This document shows positions 52,165-62,261 of a DNA stretch of 64,000 bases, piece after piece; position 1 is the stretch's first letter, and each line of letters starts with the position of its first letter. Source of the stretch: Natrinema pellirubrum DSM 15624 (GTDB taxonomy: Archaea; Halobacteriota; Halobacteria; Halobacteriales; Natrialbaceae); contig NC_019962.1 of assembly GCF_000230735.2 (NCBI RefSeq), positions 310,001 to 374,000 of the forward strand. The letters are read 5' to 3'. Both the position numbers and the translations under genes were made by a program. The notes below the pieces were generated by a model. That model saw only the letters and a program-made list of their open reading frames with translations, was not told the origin of the DNA and made no database searches.

Positions 52165-53778
52165 TCAGCCCTGTCCGACCATCCGCTCTTCGTCGTCCCA
52201 CTCCTCCTGGCGAAGTTCGTACTTCTGGACCTTGCCGGTCGCGGTCGTCGGCAACTCGTTGACGTACTCGATCCGCCGGACGGCCTTGTACCCCGCGAGC
52301 TGCTCGCGGGTGAACTCGGTCAGTTCCTCGGCCGAGACCGGCGGGTCGTTTGGATCACCGTTCGACGGCACGACGAAGGCCTTCGGCGTCTCGCCCCACT
52401 CGTCGCTCGGTGCCGGGATCACGGCCGCGTCCGCGACCGCCTCGTGATCGAACAGCGTGTCCTCGAGTTCGATGCTCGAGATGTTCTCCCCGCCCGAGAT
52501 GATGATGTCTTTCTTGCGGTCCTGAATCGCGATCATGCCGTTCTCGTCGACTGTCGCGAGGTCGCCGGTGTGGTAGTAGCCCTCGACGCGGTCGGTGAAG
52601 GCCTCCTCGGTCGCCTCGGGCTTGTTCCAGTACTTCTCCATGATCTGGTTGCCCCGGACGACGACTTCGCCGAGCGTCTCGTCGTCCCGGGGAACGTCCG
52701 CGCCGTCCTCGTCGACGACGCGGATCTCGGTGCCCAGATAGGCCAGCCCCTGCCGTTTCTTGATCCGGAACCGGTCGTCGCTGTCCGCCTGGAAGTGCCG
52801 GCGCGCGTCGGAGGTGGTGATCAGCGGCCCCGTCTCGGTCGCGCCGTAGACGTGTTTCAGGTACCAGCCGAACTCGTCCTCGACGGTCCGGATGGTCGCC
52901 TCCGGCGGGGCCGAGCCCGCGGTCGCGAGCCGAACGTCGGCCTCGCCGGTCGTCTCCGGTTCGTGGTCCCGATAGTAGTCGATCAGCATGTTCAGCACCG
53001 TCGGTGCGCCACACATGTACGAGACGTCCTCGGCCCGGACCGTCTCGAAGATCTCCGCGGCGTCGACCCCGCGCGTACAGACGTGGGTCGCGCCGATGCC
53101 CGTCACCGCGAAGATGTGTCCCCAGCCGTTCGCGTGGAACATCGGCAGCGTCCACAGGTAGGTGTCGTCGTCGGTGATTTCCTGATGGCCGACCAGCAAG
53201 TAGGCGTGGATGGTCTCGCAACGATGCGTGCGACAGACCCCCTTCGGATCCCCCGTCGTCCCCGAGGTGTAGTTGATCGTGATGATCTCGTCCTCGCTCA
53301 TCTCGGGGCGGTCGTACTCGGGACCCGCGTCCTCGAGGACGGCGTCGAAGCTCTCCCAGTCGCCCTCGACGGCATCAGCGTCGTTCGTAATGAACGTCTC
53401 GGTCGGCACGTCGTCGCGGATCGCCTCGATCCTGTCGGCGTACTCGTAGTCGGCGTAGATCGCATCCACGCCCGCGTCCGAGAGGATGTACTTGAAGTCA
53501 TCGGGCGTGAGCCGATAGTTCAGCGGCGTGTGGACCGCCCCGGTCTGCATGCTTCCGTACGCCGCCTCGAGGTGGTAGTGGGTGTTCGGATCCAGCACGG
53601 CCACGCGGTCGCCCTTCTCGATCCCCCGTGCTTGCAGCGCCGCCGCGAACCGATCGGCGCGCTCGCCGAGGTCGTCGTAGGTGAACCGTTCGCCCGTCGT
53701 CGCCACGACGGCCTCGTCGTCGCTGTAATGGGTCCGCGCCCGGTCGAGGAACTCCGGAACGAGCAATGGTTTGTGCAT
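52165..53778 (-). CDS. acyl-CoA synthetase (AMP-forming), copy 2
   Basis: A 537-residue ANL enzyme, paralogue of the protein at 16461-18071 and in the opposite orientation. It has the P-loop NYTSGTTGDPKG, the motif YGATETG, the hinge region YHTGDLATVDENG and the catalytic lysine in TATGKVQK. The first halves vary, but several DNA blocks are nearly identical between the two copies; 86 bases match exactly (52430-52515 and 17721-17806). The ATG at 53778 (MHKPLLVPEFL) was chosen over a GTG at 53787. The acid it activates is unknown. Confidence 0.9.
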   Translation of the reverse strand: MHKPLLVPEFLDRARTHYSDDEAVVATTGERFTYDDLGERADRFAAALQARGIEKGDRVAVLDPNTHYHLEAAYGSMQTGAVHTPLNYRLTPDDFKYILSDAGVDAIYADYEYADRIEAIRDDVPTETFITNDADAVEGDWESFDAVLEDAGPEYDRPEMSEDEIITINYTSGTTGDPKGVCRTHRCETIHAYLLVGHQEITDDDTYLWTLPMFHANGWGHIFAVTGIGATHVCTRGVDAAEIFETVRAEDVSYMCGAPTVLNMLIDYYRDHEPETTGEADVRLATAGSAPPEATIRTVEDEFGWYLKHVYGATETGPLITTSDARRHFQADSDDRFRIKKRQGLAYLGTEIRVVDEDGADVPRDDETLGEVVVRGNQIMEKYWNKPEATEEAFTDRVEGYYHTGDLATVDENGMIAIQDRKKDIIISGGENISSIELEDTLFDHEAVADAAVIPAPSDEWGETPKAFVVPSNGDPNDPPVSAEELTEFTREQLAGYKAVRRIEYVNELPTTATGKVQKYELRQEEWDDEERMVGQG

Positions 53779-54094
53779 ACATAACACGCTTTACCGACGA
53801 TCCATACGATCCTTTCCCCCTGTTGCACGCAGTGATAGTCACGATATTTGATCGATAGAAGCCGGTCTCGCCCGCTCGAGGTCGACCGTCGAATCGGCCC
53901 CGCCGTTGGGGCTGACCGGTGCAATTCCCGGCCCCTGTGGCGGCCACGGCTGCGGGGGCGCGACGCGCCGACGACGGCGTTGCCTGTTCTGAGCGTGTCG
54001 CCCGCGTGCGCGGAAACTGGTGTATTGCTCGAGTACCAGCGACTCCCCGGCTCGAGTCGAAGAAACGGAGGCGGCGGTGAAACGCAGGTGGTCG
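53779..54094. other. intergenic DNA before atpB end
   Basis: This gap separates the acyl-CoA synthetase start from the atpB stop codon. It is GC-rich on the right side. No gene is supported; small frames here are in non-coding composition. It should hold the synthetase promoter and the end of the ATP synthase transcript. Confidence 0.5.
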
Positions 54095-55504
54095 TCAGTC
54101 GGCCTGCACGGCTTCGGCCGATTCGTCTTCGCGGTAGTGTTCCGCGATGAGGTCCTCGTCGATCCGGTTGAGTTCCTCCTTCGGGAGGTCCGAGAGGAGG
54201 TCCCAGCCGAGTTCGAGGGTGTCGTCGATCGAGCGGTTGGTGTCGTACCCCTGCTGGACGAACTCCGCCTCGAAGCGGTCGGCGAAGTCGAGGAACTTGT
54301 TGTCACGCTCGGACAGCGCCTCGCGACCGACGATGTTCACGAGGTCGCGCAGGTCCTCACCCTCCGCGTAGGCGGCGTACATCTGGTCGGAGACGTCGCC
54401 GTGGTCTTCGCGGGTCAGGCCCTCGCCGATCCCGTCGTCCATCAGCCGCGAGAGGCTGGGCAGGACGTTGACCGGCGGTTCGATGCCCTGACTGTTTAAG
54501 TCCCGGTCCATCATGATCTGGCCCTCGGTAATGTAGCCAGTCAGGTCCGGAATCGGGTGCGTGTCGTCGTCGCCGGGCATCGTCAGGATCGGGATCTGCG
54601 TGACCGAGCCCTCTTTGCCCTCGATTCGACCGGCGCGCTCGTAGAGCTGTGCCAGGTCGGTGTACATGTAGCCGGGGTAGCCACGGCGGCCCGGGACCTC
54701 CTCACGTGCGGCACCGATCTCGCGCAGTGCCTCACAGTAGTTGGTCATGTCCGTCAGGATGACCAGCACGTGGTAATCCTTCTCGAAGGCCAGGTACTCG
54801 GCCGTGGTCAAGGCGAGTCGCGGGGTGACCTGGCGCTCGACTGCCGGGTCGTCCGCGAGGTTCATGAAGACGACCGACCGCTCAAGCGCGCCCGTGCGCT
54901 CGAAGTCGTCCATGAACTCGTTTGCCTCTTCCTGGGTGATCCCCATCGCGCCGAAGATGACGGCGAACTCCGAGCCCTCGCCTTCTTCGTCTTCCTCGGG
55001 CACCGTCGCCTGACGGGCGATCTGCAGGGCGAGTTCGTTGTGGGGCAGGCCGGATCCGGAGAAGATCGGCAGCTTCTGACCCCGGACCAGCGTGTTCATG
55101 CCGTCGATGGCGGAGACGCCGGTCTGGATGAACTCCTCGGGGTACTCCCGGGAGTATGGGTTGATCGCCTTGCCGACGATGTCCTGTCGCTTGTCGGGGA
55201 CGATCTCCGGGCCGCCGTCGATCGGGTTCCCGGAACCGTCCAGCACCCGCCCGAGGAGGTCCTCGGTGACGGGCATCTTCATCGTCTCGCCCAGGAAGCG
55301 AACGGAGGCGTTGCGGTCGATCCCGCCCGTCCCTTCGAACACCTGGATCGAGACGATACCCTCGCTCGATTCCAGTACCTGGCCGCGCAGCGTCCGTCCG
55401 TCCTCGGTCTCGATCTCGACGATCTCGTCGTACCCGACGGGCTCGTCGACCTCGGCGAACACCAGCGGACCGCTGATTTCCGTGATAGTCTGGTACTCTT
55501 TCAT
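54095..55504 (-). CDS. atpB: A-type ATP synthase subunit B
   Basis: A 469-residue non-catalytic nucleotide-binding subunit of the A1 head. It begins [20 protein letters not shown]. The P-loop position is degenerate ([19 protein letters not shown]), as expected for B. The ATG at 55504 was chosen because the longer upstream frame lies inside atpA in another frame. Its start is 2 nt from the atpA stop, so translation is coupled. It is the last gene of the main ATP synthase block in this window. Confidence 0.96.
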   Translation of the reverse strand: MKEYQTITEISGPLVFAEVDEPVGYDEIVEIETEDGRTLRGQVLESSEGIVSIQVFEGTGGIDRNASVRFLGETMKMPVTEDLLGRVLDGSGNPIDGGPEIVPDKRQDIVGKAINPYSREYPEEFIQTGVSAIDGMNTLVRGQKLPIFSGSGLPHNELALQIARQATVPEEDEEGEGSEFAVIFGAMGITQEEANEFMDDFERTGALERSVVFMNLADDPAVERQVTPRLALTTAEYLAFEKDYHVLVILTDMTNYCEALREIGAAREEVPGRRGYPGYMYTDLAQLYERAGRIEGKEGSVTQIPILTMPGDDDTHPIPDLTGYITEGQIMMDRDLNSQGIEPPVNVLPSLSRLMDDGIGEGLTREDHGDVSDQMYAAYAEGEDLRDLVNIVGREALSERDNKFLDFADRFEAEFVQQGYDTNRSIDDTLELGWDLLSDLPKEELNRIDEDLIAEHYREDESAEAVQAD

Positions 55505-55506
55505 CG

Positions 55507-57270
55507 TTAGTACAGTGTTCGTAGTTGTTCTTTGAGGTCGTTCTCGATCTCGTCGATGAACTCCTCCCACTCCTCGGCCGTGCCCATCCGGTTGAGCTTC
55601 GGCGCGGCGTCGACGTCCGTGATCTCTTCCGGCGGCACGCCAGCGTCGAGCGCCTCGAAGGCCTCGTCGTTGAACGTCTGGATCGCGCCGAGCATCCGGT
55701 AGGTCTTCTCGGGTTCGCAGTAGGTGTCCACGTCGTGCAGGGCGTTCTGCTGGAGCCACGCCTCACGCAGGTAGCGGGCGACCTCGAGGGTCAGCTGCTG
55801 GTCCTCCGGCAGCGCGTCCTTGCCGACGAGCTGGACGATCTCTTGGAGTTCGTCTTCCTCGTCGAGGACGTCGACGGCCCACTGGCGGGTTTCCGCCCAG
55901 TCACCGGCGACGTTGTCCGTCCACCACGGGTCGAGCTGGTCCTTGTACAGCGAGTAGGACTCGTTCCAGTTGATCGAGGGGAAGTGCCGACGTTCCGCGA
56001 GGTCGGCGTCCAGTGCCCAGAACGTCTTGACGATACGCAGCGTGTTCTGGGTGACCGGTTCGGAGAAGTCACCGCCCGGCGGCGAGACCGCCCCGACGAC
56101 CGAGATCGATCCCTCGCCGCCGTTCATCAGCTGGAACTTGCCGGCGCGCTCGTAGAACTCCGAGAGCGCAGCGGCCAGATACGCGGGATAGCCCTCTTCG
56201 CCGGGCATCTCCTCGAGTCGGCTCGAGATCTCCCGCATGGCCTCGGCCCACCGCGAGGTGGAGTCGGCCATCAGCGCGACGTCGTAGCCCATGTCGCGGT
56301 AATACTCCGCGATCGTGATCCCCGTGTAAATGCAGGATTCCCGGGCTGCGACGGGCATGTTCGACGTGTTGGCGATGAGGCAGGTCCGGGCCATCAGCGG
56401 GTTCCCGGTCTGTGGGTCCGGCAGTTCCGGGAAGTCCTCGATGACCTCGGTCATCTCGTTGCCCCGTTCGCCACAGCCGATGTAGACGACGATGTCCGCG
56501 TCGGACCACTTGGCGAGTTGCTGCTGGGTGACGGTCTTCCCGGAGCCGAATGGGCCCGGAATCGCCGCCGTCCCGCCTTTCGCGAGCGGGAACAGGCCGT
56601 CCTGGACGCGCTGGCCGGTCACCAGCGGCTCGGTCGGCGTCTCCTTCTCACCGGCGGGCCGGGCTTCACGAACCGGCCACTCCTGGTGCATCTGGATCTC
56701 TTCGCCGTTGTCGAGTTCGACGACGGTCTCCTCGACCGTGAACTCGCCGCTCTCGACAGACGTGACTTCGCCGCCCTCGTAGTCCGGCGGCACCATGACC
56801 TTGTGGTCGATGGTGACCGTTTCCTCGACGACCCCGACGACGTCGCCGGGCTCGACCGCGTCGCCCGCTTCGACGGTGGGTTCGAACTCCCACTCCTTCT
56901 CGAGGTCGATACCGGGGGCGTCGACCCCACGGTCGAGGAACGCGGTCCCCATCTTGTCCTCGAGGACGTCCAGCGGACGCTGGACGCCGTCGTAGATGGA
57001 GTCCATCATACCGGGTCCGAGGTCGACGCTCAGGGGTTCGCCCGTGTTCTCGACGGGTTCGCCCGGGCCGACGCCGGAGGTTTCCTCGTAGACCTGAATC
57101 GTGGTCAGGTTCCCTTCGATCTCGATGACCTCGCCCATCAGTCCTTCGTCGCCGACGTAGACGACGTCGTTCATCCGGGCGTCGAGGTCCGTGGCGGTCA
57201 CGACGGGACCGCTCACGCTTTCGATTACACCGTCTTCGTCGACGGTCTCGGTTTGTTCTGCCTGGCTCAT
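55507..57270 (-). CDS. atpA: A-type ATP synthase catalytic subunit A
   Basis: A 587-residue catalytic subunit that makes or hydrolyses ATP. The P-loop GPFGSGKT lies near residue 235, and the catalytic glutamate region is [19 protein letters not shown]. The non-homologous insertion typical of A/V-type A subunits lies before the P-loop. No intein is present, unlike in some archaea. It is flanked tightly by atpF and atpB. Confidence 0.97.
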   Translation of the reverse strand: MSQAEQTETVDEDGVIESVSGPVVTATDLDARMNDVVYVGDEGLMGEVIEIEGNLTTIQVYEETSGVGPGEPVENTGEPLSVDLGPGMMDSIYDGVQRPLDVLEDKMGTAFLDRGVDAPGIDLEKEWEFEPTVEAGDAVEPGDVVGVVEETVTIDHKVMVPPDYEGGEVTSVESGEFTVEETVVELDNGEEIQMHQEWPVREARPAGEKETPTEPLVTGQRVQDGLFPLAKGGTAAIPGPFGSGKTVTQQQLAKWSDADIVVYIGCGERGNEMTEVIEDFPELPDPQTGNPLMARTCLIANTSNMPVAARESCIYTGITIAEYYRDMGYDVALMADSTSRWAEAMREISSRLEEMPGEEGYPAYLAAALSEFYERAGKFQLMNGGEGSISVVGAVSPPGGDFSEPVTQNTLRIVKTFWALDADLAERRHFPSINWNESYSLYKDQLDPWWTDNVAGDWAETRQWAVDVLDEEDELQEIVQLVGKDALPEDQQLTLEVARYLREAWLQQNALHDVDTYCEPEKTYRMLGAIQTFNDEAFEALDAGVPPEEITDVDAAPKLNRMGTAEEWEEFIDEIENDLKEQLRTLY

Positions 57271-57273
57271 AGT

Positions 57274-57606
57274 TTAGCTGTCTTCGTCCTCGTCCATCAG
57301 GTCGATACCGATCGCACGCTTGATCTGGTCGCGCAGCCCGCCGCCACCGGTGCCGCTGCCGATGGTGACGACGACCGGCTCGACGCTCGTCTCGACTTCC
57401 TGGCGTACGTTGCGCGACAGGTACTCGAGGTCGTCGTCGTGCATGACGACGATGCCGACGCCCTCGTCCTCGAGGGCTGCCGTTGCAGCGTCGTCGAGTC
57501 GCTCGTCTTTCTCGTCGTCCGGGACGTTCTCGAACCGGCGGACGCCCGCGAGGCGGAAGCCGGTCGTGAACTCCGGGCTGCCGACGACTGCGATCTCCTG
57601 GCTCAT
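57274..57606 (-). CDS. atpF: A-type ATP synthase subunit F
   Basis: A 110-residue small subunit of the rotor stalk, which links D to the head. It starts MSQEIAVVGSPEFTTGFRLAGVRRF and has the conserved GIVVMHDDDLEYL. It overlaps the end of atpC by 4 nt and lies 3 nt before the atpA start. The C-terminal tail is acidic. Confidence 0.94.
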   Translation of the reverse strand: MSQEIAVVGSPEFTTGFRLAGVRRFENVPDDEKDERLDDAATAALEDEGVGIVVMHDDDLEYLSRNVRQEVETSVEPVVVTIGSGTGGGGLRDQIKRAIGIDLMDEDEDS

Positions 57607-58670
57607 AGGATCACCAGCTCCTCTTCGATCTCGCTCTCGTCGAGTCCGACCTCGCGACCACGCGCGATCGCGCGGATGTTCTCGACCTCCCGTTCCTTCG
57701 CGAGGATGTACGACAACACGGCCGACACCGAGGCCGGATAGATGCTCGAGAGCGTATCGGCGTACTCGAGCAACGCAGCGTCTAGTGCGTGTTCGAACTG
57801 GATAAGGCTGTCAGCCTCGCGGAGCCGACCGAGCGCCTCGGAAAGTCGGTCCCCGTACCGACGGTTCTCGGCGATGTGATCGACCAGCGCATCGTAATCG
57901 CCGACCAGTCGGCTCAGTTCCGACTCGTCGAACAGGACGCCGCCGTCGATGTAGTAGGTCGCGGGATCGAGATCGGCCCCACTGCGGGCGAGCCGCAGCG
58001 CGTTCCGGGCGTTCCGGAAGTCGATCTCGGCCTGCAGGAACTCGATGTATTTCGCTTCCGGGCCCTCCTGTGGCTCGTTGCCCGGGCCGCCCGAGACGTC
58101 TGCCAGCAGGTTCTCGTAGAACTCCCGGTCGAGGGCGTTCTCGAGGGGGACGAGCGCGCCGGTCTCCTCGAACTCCTCGTAGGCGACGGTCAGCGGCTCG
58201 TAGTAGATCGTCCCGTACAGCACTTCGATCGCGTCCTCGATGTCGTCGGTCTCGAGGAGCCGATCGATCGTCCGCTCCTCGAGTTCGCCGGCCCGGATGA
58301 GGTCGGTCCGGATGTCATCGGGGGCGGTATCGGTGTAGATCCCGCGGATGATCGTCTTCAGGTTCCAGACGTCGAACTTCCGCAGGTAGCGGGCGATGAG
58401 GTCGTAGAGGCGACCGTCGGCCCAGTCGATCAGGTCTTCGAAGTGCTTCGCGAGGTTGCGGTTCAGCGCGTACTCGATCAGGTCGACGCCCGAGAACCGC
58501 GCGCCGAGTTCGTTGATCTCGCGTTCGTACTCGGTCTCCTCCATGAACCGCGCGATCTCGCTCGGCCCCATCCGGATCAGCTTGCGGTAGTCTTCGTCCG
58601 AGAACAGCGAGGCTCGGCGCGACCGAACGCGAGCGTTCACGTATTCCGGATTCGAGGCACCTGCGCTCAT
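57603..58670 (-). CDS. atpC: A-type ATP synthase subunit C
   Basis: A 355-residue subunit connecting the central stalk to the membrane proteolipid ring (d-subunit homologue of V-ATPases). It opens NPEYVNARVRSRRASLFSDE and is helical throughout. It overlaps atpE by 4 nt upstream and atpF by 4 nt downstream. Confidence 0.94.
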   Translation of the reverse strand: MSAGASNPEYVNARVRSRRASLFSDEDYRKLIRMGPSEIARFMEETEYEREINELGARFSGVDLIEYALNRNLAKHFEDLIDWADGRLYDLIARYLRKFDVWNLKTIIRGIYTDTAPDDIRTDLIRAGELEERTIDRLLETDDIEDAIEVLYGTIYYEPLTVAYEEFEETGALVPLENALDREFYENLLADVSGGPGNEPQEGPEAKYIEFLQAEIDFRNARNALRLARSGADLDPATYYIDGGVLFDESELSRLVGDYDALVDHIAENRRYGDRLSEALGRLREADSLIQFEHALDAALLEYADTLSSIYPASVSAVLSYILAKEREVENIRAIARGREVGLDESEIEEELVIL

Positions 58671-59248
58671 TGCTCGAAGAGTCGGTTGCTGATCCCCTGG
58701 AGGTTGTCTTCCCAGACGTCTTCCAGGACCGAGTCGAACGTGTTGTTGACTCGGACCCGGGACTGGTCGCTCTCGACGACGACGCCGCCGAGACAGTCGA
58801 CTTCGCCGGCGTACTCGTAGCCGTCGTAGTCCGTGACGATCGACTCGAGCAGCTCCGCGTCGTCGCTTCGACCGTAGACGTTGACGTCGTTGCCCTCGTC
58901 GAACTCCTCGCTCGCGGCCTCGAGCAGGTCACGAGTGAGGTCCTCGCGGGTGTCCCCCTCGAGGGTGGCGAGTTCGTCCTCGACGGCCTCGCGGACCTCC
59001 CCGAGGACGTCGCGGCGGGCCTCCAGACGCTTCTGTTTCGCCTCCAGCTTCGCACTGGAGAGGCGCTGTTCGCGGAGCTGGTCGATCTCGCGGTCGACCT
59101 CGGCCTCCGCATCGGCGCGGATCTCCTCGGCGTCGGCCTCGGCCGCCGATTCGATCTCCTCGGCGCGCGTCTCGCCCTCACTGCGGATGTCCTCCGCACG
59201 CGCGTTGGCCTCTTCTCGAATGTCTTTGACGACTGTGTCCAAACTCAT
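58667..59248 (-). CDS. atpE: A-type ATP synthase subunit E
   Basis: A 193-residue peripheral-stalk subunit. The N-terminal 100 residues form an Ala/Glu/Arg-rich coiled coil (DIREEANARAEDIRSEGETR), and the C-terminal domain contains CLGGVVVESDQSRVRVNNTF. It pairs with subunit H. It lies 20 nt after atpK. Confidence 0.93.
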   Translation of the reverse strand: MSLDTVVKDIREEANARAEDIRSEGETRAEEIESAAEADAEEIRADAEAEVDREIDQLREQRLSSAKLEAKQKRLEARRDVLGEVREAVEDELATLEGDTREDLTRDLLEAASEEFDEGNDVNVYGRSDDAELLESIVTDYDGYEYAGEVDCLGGVVVESDQSRVRVNNTFDSVLEDVWEDNLQGISNRLFEQ

Positions 59249-59268
59249 TGTGAGAGAAGGGGGTGTGG

Positions 59269-59529
59269 TTATCCGACGATGAAGACGACGACCAGCGCCA
59301 GGATCACGAGCGTCTCCGGAAGGACGGTCATGATCAGGCCCGGGACGAACATGTCGTCGTCTTCGGCGATGGCACCGACCGCGGCCGCGCCGATACCGCG
59401 CTCGGCGTATCCTGCTGCGAGCGCGGCGAGACCGACGGCGATCGCCGCGGCACCGGCGTCGTTGAGCGTGGGCGCTGCTTCGACTGCTGCGTCTCCGTTC
59501 TGAAGTGCGACGTCTGCGAGTTCAATCAT
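59269..59529 (-). CDS. atpK: A-type ATP synthase proteolipid subunit K
   Basis: An 86-residue membrane proteolipid that forms the rotating c-ring. Two helices are predicted (about 25-45 and 62-85). The ion-carrying glutamate is in the second helix (TVLPETLVILALV). No sodium-binding Gln/Thr pattern was evident, consistent with proton use, but this is not decisive. It has one hairpin, unlike the duplicated forms of some archaea. Confidence 0.93.
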   Translation of the reverse strand: MIELADVALQNGDAAVEAAPTLNDAGAAAIAVGLAALAAGYAERGIGAAAVGAIAEDDDMFVPGLIMTVLPETLVILALVVVFIVG

Positions 59530-59532
59530 TGT

Positions 59533-61785
59533 TTATGGGTCCTCTGTGTGATTTCGATCGGTTCCGAACGGTTCGTAGTTCTCCCCACCGCCTTCATAAA
59601 ACTTGTTAAAGAATTCGACGTACTCGAGGCGCACAGCCTGTAAGCCGGCGCTTGTCACGCCAAGCACTAACACAACGATGTGTCCGAGTACGAGAATAAC
59701 AAGTCCACCGAGCAGGGCCGCGGTCCCCGAGTGCATGAGCCCGTTGAAGATGACGTCTGCACCCTCGCCGTAGTGTTCGGCGACGTAGCTCGGTTCGTGA
59801 TTCCGAAGGAAGTGGAACTCGCCGTCGGGGTCCTCGTAGGCCCCGAAGAACAGCAGGTTGACCACGAAGGCCATGCCGGCCTTCGCGAGCAACACTGCGC
59901 CCATCCGGGTGTAGGAGAACACGTTGACGACGACGTCAAGCGATTCGACTGCCTCGACGGGTTCGCTCACGACGAGCATGACGAACCCGATCAGGAAGAC
60001 AAGCAGCGGCGCCGTCAGGGGGAATCCACCGAGTAGCGGAATCGCTTCGGGGAACGCGAATAGCTCCCACATCGGGAATCCGGTAAAGCCGATCGGGAAC
60101 GGCCCGTCGCTGGCAAACGTCTTGAACAGGAACCCGGGCTTCGATCCCTTGCCCTGTGCCGAGAAGATCCAGATCCAGATCCCGTTGATCATCAGGATCC
60201 AGGAGCCGCTGTGGAACAGCGCGTCCTTGAATCCGTGGCTGAGATTCTCGTAGAAGTCCAGGATGTACCCGATGTTCAGGTGGACGATCCCGGCCAGCAC
60301 GCTCACGACCATCCAGCCGAGCGCGAAGTCACTCGCGGCCGGCTCGAGGCCCTTGTTCAGTGGCAACAGCTCGGAGTGGAACAGGTCGTGCCAGATGACC
60401 TCTCCGAGGATGTGCAGGCCGAATATCTCGCCGTAGATGATCCCGAAGAGGATCGTGAACAGCCCCGCCCAGATGGCGACGCCGCCGAGGCTGGAGATTC
60501 CCTTGCTGTCGAACTGCGTGGCCATGTACGCACCGATGGCGACGTACATGATCCCGTAGCCGACGTCCCCGATCATGAACCCGAAGAACGCCGGGAACGT
60601 CAGGAACAGGAAGATCGTCGGATCCAGCTCGCTGTATTTCGGTCGGTTGACTGCCTGTACGAGCAGTTCGAACGGCTTGGCCACGCCCGGATTGTTCTGG
60701 ACCGTCGGCGGCTCGTCGCCCATCGTGACCGTCGAGCCACCGTCGGTGACCGCCTTCTGCTGTTGGTCGTCCGCGTCGGCGGCTGCGTCGTCTTCGTCCG
60801 CTGCTGACGGCGCACCCTCCTGTACGTCCTCCGTATGGGAGTGTGCCCCGTGGCGGTCGTAGTCCGCCCGCTCGAGTTCTTCGATCTCGACGCTGTCGCC
60901 GACGGCGTCGTCCAGCGCGGCGACGAGTCGGTCGTACTCGTCGGTCGGGATCCAGCCCTCCGCGATGAAGGCACGATCGGTCGTCGCGAACTGCAGCGGC
61001 GCTTCCGCTTGCTGGACCTCGACGGTCAGTTCCTCCTCGACCCGCAGGAGGAAGCCGGCTTCCTCCCGCTTGATCTCTTCGAGTTCCGCGTCGATCTCCT
61101 CGCGTCTGCTCTCGAGGTCTGCCCTCTCGTCCTCGAGGTCGGCGACGTACGCCTCGGGACTCTGTTCGGTCTCGGGCACCGAATGGCGCGTGACGTCGAC
61201 GCCGACCAGGGCGTCGTCGATCGGCGCGTCGTCGGCGTCCGCGGTCGGTGCGGCGACGATCGCCACGACGTCACCGCCGGTGAACGTTTCGAACGCCCGG
61301 ATGTCGTCGGACGCCGCGACGGCGTCCTCGATCGCACCGACGGGACCTTCGACGACGGCCACGTCGACCGACTCGTACCCCGACAGCAGGTCGAGGTCGA
61401 TCCCGAGTTCCGCGAAGGGCGCGACGCGGTCGATCTTCTCGTTGACCTGTCGCAGCTCGTCGGTGACCTCACCGCGTTGGTCGTCGAGTTCGTTGACTCG
61501 CGTGCGGATCTCCTCGAGTCGATCCTCCCAGCCTGTCTCGAGTCGCCCCGGCTCGGCCTCGTCGGCCGACAGCTCGAGGGTGTTTTCGAGGGCTCGGACG
61601 GTCACGAGCTTTTCCGACGCCTGATCGGCACCTTCGATGGGGTTGCCGTTATCGAACCCCTCCCACGAGCCGTCGTAGTCCGAGAGATGGACCAGGTTCA
61701 GCTCGTGGATCGTCTCGATGACCGGAGCCATGACGGCTCTGGATCCGGTCACCGAGACCTTGCTCATCTGCTCAGGTCTGAGCAT
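59533..61785 (-). CDS. atpI: A-type ATP synthase subunit I
   Basis: A 750-residue stator subunit (V-type a-subunit homologue) that carries the proton path. The N-terminal half (about 370 residues) is cytosolic, with coiled-coil arms. The C-terminal half has seven or eight helices; the conserved essential arginine is likely in NVFSYTRMGAVLLAKAGMAF. An Asp/Ala/Gln-rich linker near residues 318-345 is specific to salt-adapted forms. It overlaps atpH by 14 nt. Confidence 0.94.
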   Translation of the reverse strand: MLRPEQMSKVSVTGSRAVMAPVIETIHELNLVHLSDYDGSWEGFDNGNPIEGADQASEKLVTVRALENTLELSADEAEPGRLETGWEDRLEEIRTRVNELDDQRGEVTDELRQVNEKIDRVAPFAELGIDLDLLSGYESVDVAVVEGPVGAIEDAVAASDDIRAFETFTGGDVVAIVAAPTADADDAPIDDALVGVDVTRHSVPETEQSPEAYVADLEDERADLESRREEIDAELEEIKREEAGFLLRVEEELTVEVQQAEAPLQFATTDRAFIAEGWIPTDEYDRLVAALDDAVGDSVEIEELERADYDRHGAHSHTEDVQEGAPSAADEDDAAADADDQQQKAVTDGGSTVTMGDEPPTVQNNPGVAKPFELLVQAVNRPKYSELDPTIFLFLTFPAFFGFMIGDVGYGIMYVAIGAYMATQFDSKGISSLGGVAIWAGLFTILFGIIYGEIFGLHILGEVIWHDLFHSELLPLNKGLEPAASDFALGWMVVSVLAGIVHLNIGYILDFYENLSHGFKDALFHSGSWILMINGIWIWIFSAQGKGSKPGFLFKTFASDGPFPIGFTGFPMWELFAFPEAIPLLGGFPLTAPLLVFLIGFVMLVVSEPVEAVESLDVVVNVFSYTRMGAVLLAKAGMAFVVNLLFFGAYEDPDGEFHFLRNHEPSYVAEHYGEGADVIFNGLMHSGTAALLGGLVILVLGHIVVLVLGVTSAGLQAVRLEYVEFFNKFYEGGGENYEPFGTDRNHTEDP

Positions 61786-62104
61786 GGACGTCCTCCTGGA
61801 ACAGTTCGACGACGTGGTCGGTCACTTCGTCGACCCGCTCCCGGGCGCGCTCGGCGAGTTCCTCGCGCTCCTGTTCGCCTTCTTCGAGGACCTGCTCACA
61901 TTCCGCATCGATCTCCTCGCGAGCTTCCTCCAGGCGGCGCTCCCGCAACTCCTGGGCCTCCTGTTCCGCTTCCGTGCGAATCTCCTCGGCACGTTCCCGG
62001 GCCTCGGCTATTCGCTCGTCGCGGTCGTTCTCTGCCAATGCGACGATCTCGTCGGCCTCCTCTTCCGCCGACTTAATTCGTTCGAGAACCTCTGGCCTCG
62101 GCAT
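61772..62104 (-). CDS. atpH: A-type ATP synthase subunit H
   Basis: A 110-residue peripheral-stalk coiled-coil protein (MPRPEVLERIKSAEEEADEI, then a run of Glu/Arg/Ala heptads). It pairs with subunit E. It is the first gene of the operon. A CCATATAC box lies 32-39 nt upstream, leaving a leader of a few nucleotides. Confidence 0.92.
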   Translation of the reverse strand: MPRPEVLERIKSAEEEADEIVALAENDRDERIAEARERAEEIRTEAEQEAQELRERRLEEAREEIDAECEQVLEEGEQEREELAERARERVDEVTDHVVELFQEDVHAQT

Positions 62105-62135
62105 ACTCTAAGCAACCGGACGTTTGCCAGAGCGC

Positions 62136-62143
62136 GTATATGG
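62136..62143 (-). promoter_or_regulatory. TATA box of the ATP synthase operon
   Basis: CCATATAC read on the minus strand, 32-39 nt upstream of the atpH ATG. The divergent methyltransferase gene starts 158 nt away, so the gap also holds its promoter. Confidence 0.6.
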
Positions 62144-62261
62144 TAGTTGCGAAAGTGCCTCAGCGGGAACCGGACCGATCGCGGATAATAGCGGCTTACG
62201 TTCCAGCCGCGAGCCCCCGGGAACGGCAGACATATGCCGATCCGACCGAAACTCGATCCTA

